64,000 nucleotides of DNA, taken from Aliivibrio sp. EL58. GTDB taxonomy: Bacteria; Pseudomonadota; Gammaproteobacteria; Enterobacterales; Vibrionaceae. How positions within the stretch are numbered: position 1 is the first letter of the stretch; the number at the start of each line of letters is the position of its first letter. The notes beneath the pieces are model-generated. The model was not told the origin of the DNA, did no database searches, and saw nothing but the letters and a program-made list of their open reading frames with translations. Of the stretch, positions 58,728-64,000 are shown one piece after another. The translations under genes and the position numbers were made by a program. Where the stretch lies: assembly GCF_900312675.1 (NCBI RefSeq), contig NZ_OMPC01000001.1:727633-791632 (forward strand), read 5' to 3'.

Positions 58728-59926
58728 TGAAATTAAAATTACATTCTTCTGTTCTTATTCTTAGCTTCGCTTTATTTTTTGCTGGGGCAGTGCAAGCTCA
58801 GCAACTTAGTCAATACAATGCAGGTAAAGTACAGCGAGCGTTGCAATTACAACAGCAAGAAAAAATGCCTGAGGCAATTGCTGTTTTGGCAGAATTAACC
58901 CCTTCTCAGGATTATGATAAAGCCTATATTCAACGTATGTTGGGTGTGTTTCATTGGCAGGCAGGGAGTAGTAAGTCGGCAGTTAAATATCTCACTAAAG
59001 CAGTAAATAGCCAGCAATTAGCCGATGAGCAAGCATGGATAACGCAACGTATGCTTGCCGATTTATTATTAACAGAGCAGCGCTTTAGTGATGCGTTACC
59101 GCATTATTATCAATTAGCGAACTCAGTGCCTGAAAAACAAAAAATAGGCGATTTATGGTTCCGTATTTCTCAAACCCATTACCAGTTGGCGCAATGGAAA
59201 AAGGTCCTTTCTGCATTAAATAAGCATGAACGTGTTGCGATATATAAGAAACAAAGTGAAAGAAGCCAATCGCTAGTGCTGAAGTTAGGGGCGCAACTTC
59301 AATTAAAACAATGGAAATCGGCGATCCCTACCTTGAACCGTTTAATTGTACTTGAACCAAATAAAGCGACATGGTGGCAGCAGTTAACGAGTATTCAGCT
59401 TCGTTTGAATCAACCTAAAAATGCGTTAGATACTCTTATTCTTGCAGAGCGACAAGGAATTGAATTGAGTCAATCAGAGTTGAAATTGTTGGCTCAACTT
59501 TATGCTCAGCGTGGTATCCCAGAGAAAGCCGCTGAAGTATTAAGTCAGTTAGATGAAGCGCAAAGTGATATTGATTTACTGACTATGCAAGCAAGTTATT
59601 GGCAAGCAGCAAAAGAGTGGGATAAAGCCACTGTCACTTGGTCAAAGGCTGCAACGCTAGATTCACGTTATTATTGGCAAGTGGCCCAATTACAGATCCA
59701 AGAGGGTCATCATCAACAAGGCTTGAAGACTTTAGATAAGGTTAAGGATTACAAAAAGACAGATGATATTGCATTAGCTAAAGTCAGAGCTTATTACAAA
59801 TTAAACCAAATAGATTCAGCCTTACTTTATGCGAAAAGAGCCAATGATTTTACGCCCTCAAATGAAGCGAAAGGGTGGATAAAGTATTTGTCTCAATTGA
59901 GAAAAACAGCCAATACTTCAGCGTAA
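58724..59926 (+). CDS. TPR-repeat periplasmic protein of the TonB2 cluster
   Basis: The protein has 400 residues with a signal peptide (about 1-24) and multiple TPR-like helical repeats throughout (e.g. AAEVLSQLDEAQSDIDLLTMQASYWQAAKEWDKA). It is the customary last gene of the TonB2 operon and probably a scaffold for the complex. The start overlaps the tonB2 stop (ATGATGA); the frame is open upstream but only inside tonB2. Confidence 0.8.
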   Translation: MMKLKLHSSVLILSFALFFAGAVQAQQLSQYNAGKVQRALQLQQQEKMPEAIAVLAELTPSQDYDKAYIQRMLGVFHWQAGSSKSAVKYLTKAVNSQQLADEQAWITQRMLADLLLTEQRFSDALPHYYQLANSVPEKQKIGDLWFRISQTHYQLAQWKKVLSALNKHERVAIYKKQSERSQSLVLKLGAQLQLKQWKSAIPTLNRLIVLEPNKATWWQQLTSIQLRLNQPKNALDTLILAERQGIELSQSELKLLAQLYAQRGIPEKAAEVLSQLDEAQSDIDLLTMQASYWQAAKEWDKATVTWSKAATLDSRYYWQVAQLQIQEGHHQQGLKTLDKVKDYKKTDDIALAKVRAYYKLNQIDSALLYAKRANDFTPSNEAKGWIKYLSQLRKTANTSA

Positions 59927-59938
59927 ACTCCATTTAAT

Positions 59939-59965
59939 GCCCTTATCGAATGATGAGGGCTTTTC
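59939..59965 (+). terminator. Terminator of the TonB2 operon
   Basis: GCCCTTATC and GATGAGGGC form a stem around GAAT, followed by TTTT. Confidence 0.75.
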
Positions 59966-60030
59966 TATTGCTCGTAAAATAAACAGTAAAGAATCCCCAA
60001 ACGTAAACAATGTAAATTGAATGTCAACGC

Positions 60031-60050
60031 AAATCATTATCAATTACATT
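60031..60050 (+). promoter_or_regulatory. Fur box upstream of the PepSY gene
   Basis: AAATCATTATCAATTACATT contains the reverse of GATAATGATTT, a good match to the Fur consensus. It lies inside an upstream open reading frame extension, which argues that translation begins downstream of it. Confidence 0.65.
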
Positions 60051-60085
60051 ACCATCCATTATTCTTAAATGATCCTGTTTTATTC

Positions 60086-60730
60086 ATGTTGCTGAAAAAT
60101 AAACAAGTACAATTGTGGGCGCGTCGCTTACATGTCTATGTATCAATGGCGCTTCTACTCGTTGTCTTATTTTTCTCGATCACCGGGATCACGCTAAATC
60201 GTCCTGATTGGTTTGTTAGTAGCTCTCCAGACATCAAAAACACCACTCTTTCTGTTCCTAACAATGTGCTTTTTTCTCAAGATGAAAAACAACACACCCT
60301 TTGGAATAAACCAAATACCGCTGCTTTGCTTGATTACTTAAATCAACACACCGATCTCTCTGGAACGCCTTCTAATGTTGATGTTTTTACCGACGTTGAA
60401 GATGGTGAACTAGTCGAGGGGGAATTGTCATTAAATTACAAAGGACCCGGTTATAACGCGTCTGTTTATATCGATTTAACGACAGGCATGGCAGATATCG
60501 AAAGCTCAAACTATGGCGTTGTTGCGTTATTAAATGATTTACATAAAGGACGAAACAGCGGTGAAGTTTGGAAAGCATTCATTGATATTACCGCGTTATT
60601 AATGATCTTTTTTGTACTAACAGGTGTGTGCTTAATTTTACCGAAAAAAAGAACACTAATGACATCAATGAAGTGGATGGTATTTGGCTCATCAATCACG
60701 CTTGCATTGTATTTTATTGCCGTACCTTAA
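60086..60730 (+). CDS. PepSY-associated transmembrane protein
   Basis: The protein has 214 residues with helix 1 (about 16-37), a periplasmic PepSY-like domain (about 40-150), helix 2 (about 165-185) and helix 3 (about 195-212). A histidine lies near each membrane face: LHVYVSM at the start and LNDLHKGRNSG in the middle, as in PepSY_TM proteins that may bind haem or transfer electrons in iron reduction. The frame opens 23 codons earlier, but a Fur box sits inside that part and no ribosome-binding site precedes it. I therefore take the ATG at 60086. Confidence 0.75.
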   Translation: MLLKNKQVQLWARRLHVYVSMALLLVVLFFSITGITLNRPDWFVSSSPDIKNTTLSVPNNVLFSQDEKQHTLWNKPNTAALLDYLNQHTDLSGTPSNVDVFTDVEDGELVEGELSLNYKGPGYNASVYIDLTTGMADIESSNYGVVALLNDLHKGRNSGEVWKAFIDITALLMIFFVLTGVCLILPKKRTLMTSMKWMVFGSSITLALYFIAVP

Positions 60731-60763
60731 CCCTTTTAATCTTGTATCCATAAGGACATCACA

Positions 60764-61288
60764 ATGGCTTCACTCTCTACCTATTTACGTCATTCAATTG
60801 CTGCAATGGTATTAACAACACCTCTTTTTGTTAATTCAGCGGCTATTTCTGAGAGTGCAAAAGTCGATGTTGCTTTTGAGCTTCCAACGATTACGACCAC
60901 CATGTATGCACGCCCTTATGTAGCGGTATGGATTGAAAACAGCGAACGTAAGTCAGTAAAAACGATTGAGCTGTGGGTAGGTAAAGATGAGTGGCTAAAA
61001 GATTTAAGAAGTTGGTGGCGTAAAGTCGGTCGTTACGATCGTGAATTAGTTGATGCTGTTACTTCTGCAACACGACCAGCTGGTAAATACAAATTCAGTT
61101 GGGATGGCAAAGATGACTCAGGTCAGGTGCTACCACAAGGGGATTATACGTTACATATCGAAGTGGTTCGCGAGCATGGTGGCCGTAACTATTTACGTCA
61201 AAAAATGACGTTAGCGAATAGTGATATGACTTACCAATTAAAGCCAACAGAAGAGACTGGCGAAATTACCATTCATTATAAAAAATAA
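60764..61288 (+). CDS. DUF2271-family periplasmic protein
   Basis: The protein has 174 residues with a signal peptide (about 1-26). An immunoglobulin-like beta domain has ARPYVAVWIENSERKSVKTIELWVGKDEWLKDLRSWWRKV and WDGKDDSGQVLPQGDYTL. It is the DUF2271 family as I know it; function unknown. The ribosome-binding site AAGGA lies ahead. It sits 33 bases after the PepSY gene and 36 bases before the DUF4198 gene, so the three probably form an operon. Confidence 0.8.
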   Translation: MASLSTYLRHSIAAMVLTTPLFVNSAAISESAKVDVAFELPTITTTMYARPYVAVWIENSERKSVKTIELWVGKDEWLKDLRSWWRKVGRYDRELVDAVTSATRPAGKYKFSWDGKDDSGQVLPQGDYTLHIEVVREHGGRNYLRQKMTLANSDMTYQLKPTEETGEITIHYKK

Positions 61289-61323
61289 TTTAGATGTCTA
61301 TTTATCAGGGAATTAAACACATT

Positions 61324-62169
61324 ATGAAAACAACATTAATGAACAGTAAGTTCAAAGCGGCAGTATTAACCGGCGTGATGGCTGCAGGTTTATTGGCTGC
61401 AACGACGGCTAACGCACACCCTCGTTGGGTTTTACCTTCTCATTTTACCGTATCTAAAGAAGGTGGTGATTGGCTTACGTTTGATGTTACCGCGTCACAC
61501 GGTACGTTTGTATTTGATAAGCCGGCGGGTAGTGATCAGGCACAAGTAGTGATGCCTGATGGCCGTACTGAGCGCCCAAACTTTGTTGTTAAAGGCAAAC
61601 GCCGTTCAATGTTTGATTTCTATTTTGAAGAAGAAGGCACACATAAAGTTCGTATCAACAATGAACCTACTTACTATACCCAATATAAAGCAGGCCGTCG
61701 TGATACTGTGAAATGGATTAAAGCAACCAAGGCAGATCGTGCGTTAGTACTTCCAGAAAAAGCACGAGATGTTGTAAGCCAAGTGAGTTTCACTCGTGCT
61801 GAGAGTTACGTAACAGTAGGTAAGCCAACAACAGAAGCGATGAAGCTTGATAATACCTTGTTAGAGCTTAAGCCATTAACTCATCCGTCGGATATTCTAG
61901 AAGGTGAACCTGTGATTTTTCAGTTCTTCTTTAATGGTAAACCTCAAGCGGGTGTAACGGCTGATATTACTCGTGAAGGGACACTATATCGTAATCATCA
62001 AGAACAAATTGACGTAGTGAGTGATAAAGACGGAAAGATCACCTTTACTCCTGAAACTGCGGGTCGTTACCTGATGAAATCAAATTACAAAGGTGAGCTG
62101 AAAGACCACCCACTTGCAGAACAAGCCAGTGTAAATGTTCACTTAACGTTTGAAGCTCTACTTCAATAA
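61324..62169 (+). CDS. DUF4198-family periplasmic protein
   Basis: The protein has 281 residues with a signal peptide ending in TANA, leaving mature His-Pro (HPRWVLPSHFTVSKEGGDWL). It is all-beta, with a C-terminal Ig-like segment (NGKPQAGVTADITREG). This family occurs with metal-transport genes (CbiK/NikK-like context). The histidine at the mature N-terminus could help bind metal. The start at 61324 is preferred over 61294, which gives a longer, atypical signal region. Confidence 0.8.
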   Translation: MKTTLMNSKFKAAVLTGVMAAGLLAATTANAHPRWVLPSHFTVSKEGGDWLTFDVTASHGTFVFDKPAGSDQAQVVMPDGRTERPNFVVKGKRRSMFDFYFEEEGTHKVRINNEPTYYTQYKAGRRDTVKWIKATKADRALVLPEKARDVVSQVSFTRAESYVTVGKPTTEAMKLDNTLLELKPLTHPSDILEGEPVIFQFFFNGKPQAGVTADITREGTLYRNHQEQIDVVSDKDGKITFTPETAGRYLMKSNYKGELKDHPLAEQASVNVHLTFEALLQ

Positions 62170-62176
62170 TGTAGTT

Positions 62177-62212
62177 AGCACCACTTTCCATAAAAGTTTG
62201 TGGTGCTTTTTT
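62177..62212 (+). terminator. Terminator inside the metal gene set
   Basis: AGCACCAC and GTGGTGCT form a perfect stem across 15 bases and are followed by six T. It lies after the DUF4198 stop and 15 bases before the next start, so it should divide the set into two transcripts or cause partial termination. Confidence 0.85.
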
Positions 62213-62226
62213 ATCGAGATTTATCC

Positions 62227-62544
62227 ATGACTAAAGTAAACCTGAAAACCCTTTTTGTTTCTTCTCTTCTTTTTTCTTCTGCGAGTTTTGCTCATTTTCC
62301 ATTAATGAGCTGTTGGTTTGAATCGGATTTAGTATTGTGTGAAACAGGCTACAGTGATGGCAGTAAAGCCGTTGATTATGACGTAAATATGTATGATTAC
62401 GATGATAATTTGATTGCAAAAGTCACCACTGATAAACGCTCAATTGCGGAATTTACAAATCCTGAAACAGATTTTTATTTGGTGTTTGATTCAGGACACG
62501 AAAGCCCAGTGGAAGTCGATGTTGTCGAGATCTCAGAGAAATGA
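62227..62544 (+). CDS. Small exported protein of unknown function
   Basis: This 105-residue protein has a signal peptide (about 1-22, ending FAHF). It is acidic and rich in Asp/Tyr (DYDVNMYDYDDN), with two cysteines in the mature part (LMSCWF and VLCETG). It overlaps the start of the DUF6162-like gene by four bases (ATGA), so it is coupled to it. I do not recognise the family. The Asp cluster and cysteines would suit metal binding, but this is inference. Confidence 0.68.
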   Translation: MTKVNLKTLFVSSLLFSSASFAHFPLMSCWFESDLVLCETGYSDGSKAVDYDVNMYDYDDNLIAKVTTDKRSIAEFTNPETDFYLVFDSGHESPVEVDVVEISEK

Positions 62545-63104
62545 TCATTCAATCAGTCATTCCAGATAATGGAAGCGCAGAAGGAAAATGGATAGCACTC
62601 ATTATTGGGTGCATTTTGCTTATTGCGGTGGTCGCATTGCCATATCATCAATCGAACGATGAGGGCGTAAAGCTTGAATCACACCAAGTATTAATTACCG
62701 ATTTAACGCAAGATGATTTAGCTATGATCGCTGAATTACGTTTAGCCTATGAAGAAATTTACGATATTCAGGCTGAATCAACAGAAGAAAATGCATGGCC
62801 AGAGATTGCTTACCTAGCGGATGAATGGTTACCACCTTTTGTGCAAGACCAAAGCTGGGAGCGTCGCGGAAAACACCAATGGCAGCATTTAGGTTCTGGA
62901 GTTTATTTGGGTTTAAAAGTGAAAAAAGAAGGCGCTGCGTCATTCATTTTTAATGTGAAAGGCGATGATATTGAGCTTTGGCTAAACTCTGAATTGATGT
63001 CGACAACCATCTCTCCTGCTCTAATCTCTTGGAATGAAAGCGAACTCATTCAACAGCACTGGGTACAAGTTATCTTTCCTACTCATGACTCTCATTTAAA
63101 TTGA
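62541..63104 (+). CDS. DUF6162-like single-pass membrane protein
   Basis: The protein has 187 residues with one N-terminal helix (about 17-36) and a periplasmic domain (EENAWPEIAYLADEWLPPFVQDQSWERRGKHQW). I take it to be DUF6162, a family found beside metal ABC transporters; this is from memory and not certain. It is coupled to the preceding small gene and lies 22 bases before the ZnuA-like gene. Confidence 0.7.
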   Translation: MIIQSVIPDNGSAEGKWIALIIGCILLIAVVALPYHQSNDEGVKLESHQVLITDLTQDDLAMIAELRLAYEEIYDIQAESTEENAWPEIAYLADEWLPPFVQDQSWERRGKHQWQHLGSGVYLGLKVKKEGAASFIFNVKGDDIELWLNSELMSTTISPALISWNESELIQQHWVQVIFPTHDSHLN

Positions 63105-63126
63105 TACCAATAAAAGATAAATAATA

Positions 63127-64000
63127 ATGATGAAATCTATTTTATACGTACGTTCTTTTGTTCTGCTTAGCTTACTCTCTTTGTTTTCTGCATCGGCGAT
63201 ATCGGCAACAAAACCTTTGGTGATTGGCATTACCTTACAACCTTACTACAGCTATGTAAAAGCGGTTGTGGGAGATAAAGCAGAAATCCTTCCTTTGGTT
63301 GATGCAGGGTTTAATCCACACAATTATTTACCCCAACCAAACGATTTAAAACGTTTAAATAAAATGGATGTGATTGTTGTTAATGGTATTGGTCATGATG
63401 ACTTTGCGTTAAAAGTAATTTCGGCAGCAAATAACAGCGAATTAATGGTATTAGAAGCCAATAAAGACGTTCCTTTGTTACCAGCGATGGGGCAATCGGT
63501 CGGTAAAGGGGCGGTGAATCCTCACACATTTGTTGGTCTATCTACAACAATTCAAAAGGTTTACACCATTGCCAATGAGCTATCTCGAATTGATCCTGAA
63601 AATGCCTCGTTCTACCGTAAAAATGCGCGTAAATACGCGAAAAAATTCCGATTAATGAAGCGTGATGCCATGCTCTCTCTGGGTGAATTAGACACTGCAG
63701 GAATGAAGGTAGCAACAACGCACAATGCGTATGGTTATATTCTTCAAGAGTTTGGTGTGGATGTGGCAGCTGTCATTGAACCCGCTCACGGTGTAGAACC
63801 AAGTGCGAGTCAACTGCAAGGGACGATTGAAAAGATCCGTGAATCCGACATTGATGTTTTATTTTATGAATTGAACATGCCAAACCGTTTTGTCGACACG
63901 ATTGAAGAGGCGACAGGCGTTCAGTTGTATCGCTTTTCGCACATGACGCACGGTCCTTATGAAGACAATAAAGTTGAAATTGAAATGAAATCAAATTTAG
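63127..64000 (+). CDS. ZnuA-like metal ABC transporter substrate-binding protein (partial)
   Basis: The frame is open from ATG at 63127 to the window end, 291 residues so far. A signal peptide (about 1-27) is followed by a TroA/ZnuA fold. Probable metal ligands are His in NPHNYLP (near 63), NPHTF (near 136) and TTHNAYG (near 199), with an acidic residue further on. It probably binds Zn2+, Mn2+ or Fe2+ and passes it to a permease expected beyond the window. The second codon is also ATG. The C-terminal end is missing. Confidence 0.85.
   Translation, partial: MMKSILYVRSFVLLSLLSLFSASAISATKPLVIGITLQPYYSYVKAVVGDKAEILPLVDAGFNPHNYLPQPNDLKRLNKMDVIVVNGIGHDDFALKVISAANNSELMVLEANKDVPLLPAMGQSVGKGAVNPHTFVGLSTTIQKVYTIANELSRIDPENASFYRKNARKYAKKFRLMKRDAMLSLGELDTAGMKVATTHNAYGYILQEFGVDVAAVIEPAHGVEPSASQLQGTIEKIRESDIDVLFYELNMPNRFVDTIEEATGVQLYRFSHMTHGPYEDNKVEIEMKSNL

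Noticed and set aside
60017-60085. Earlier start for the PepSY-type protein
   Set aside because: The extension contains a Fur box and lacks a ribosome-binding site, and the residues are unlike a membrane-protein N-terminus.

Overview
The window reads as an accessory-type stretch of a Vibrionaceae genome. The best match from memory is an Aliivibrio (Vibrio) fischeri-like bacterium, probably its smaller chromosome. The reasons are moderate A+T content, a GbpA-type chitin-binding LPMO, a DUF3450/TtpC-type TonB2 system, TorCA, an aerobactin locus of iucABCD-iutA order, and many chemotaxis and c-di-GMP genes. The species and chromosome are inferred. I see no rRNA, tRNA, transposase, prophage or CRISPR array.

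Left part (1-19.6 kb), mostly single-gene units. It holds an exported alpha/beta hydrolase, a DASS (SLC13) anion transporter, a lone pyruvate formate-lyase, and GbpA followed by a cytochrome b561. Next come small housekeeping genes (YgjP-like metalloprotease, YkgJ-like Cys cluster, two small ORFans, a YeeN/YebC-family protein). RhlE and DbpA RNA helicases, an EmrD-type MFS pump and two related membrane diguanylate cyclases follow. One cyclase has an RxxD inhibitory site and the other lacks it. A palindromic, MITE-like element lies between emrD and dbpA.

Iron acquisition block (19.6-33.7 kb). A siderophore ferric reductase and an MFS exporter converge. They are followed by an FhuC-FhuD-FhuB hydroxamate importer, aerobactin synthesis genes iucA-iucB-iucC-iucD, and the receptor gene iutA. 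Fur-like boxes sit in front of the exporter/importer pair and of iucA. Together these make, export, re-import and reduce one siderophore.

Middle (33.8-48.9 kb). A QmcA/NfeD pair comes first, then two tandemly duplicated chemoreceptors with equally placed sigma-28-like promoters and matching terminators. Then come a beta-hydroxyacid dehydrogenase, a DUF3087 protein, and an ArsP-like permease divergent from an ArsR regulator with two identical-format operators. Ogt-type DNA repair and a K+ channel follow. A CusRS/HprRS-like two-component system lies beside a small exported protein that has a CusR-like box upstream. A CpxRA-like two-component system ends this part.

Right part (49-64 kb). Anaerobic TMAO respiration (torCA, no torD or torE beside it) is divergent from a Fur-box-preceded TonB-dependent siderophore receptor. 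Next is a complete TonB2 energising operon (DUF3450, TtpC, ExbB2, ExbD2, TonB2, TPR). A second Fur-box-preceded set follows: PepSY-type membrane protein, DUF2271, DUF4198, a small exported protein, a DUF6162-like protein and a ZnuA-like metal-binding protein cut by the window end. This last set is the best candidate here for a poorly described metal-uptake system.
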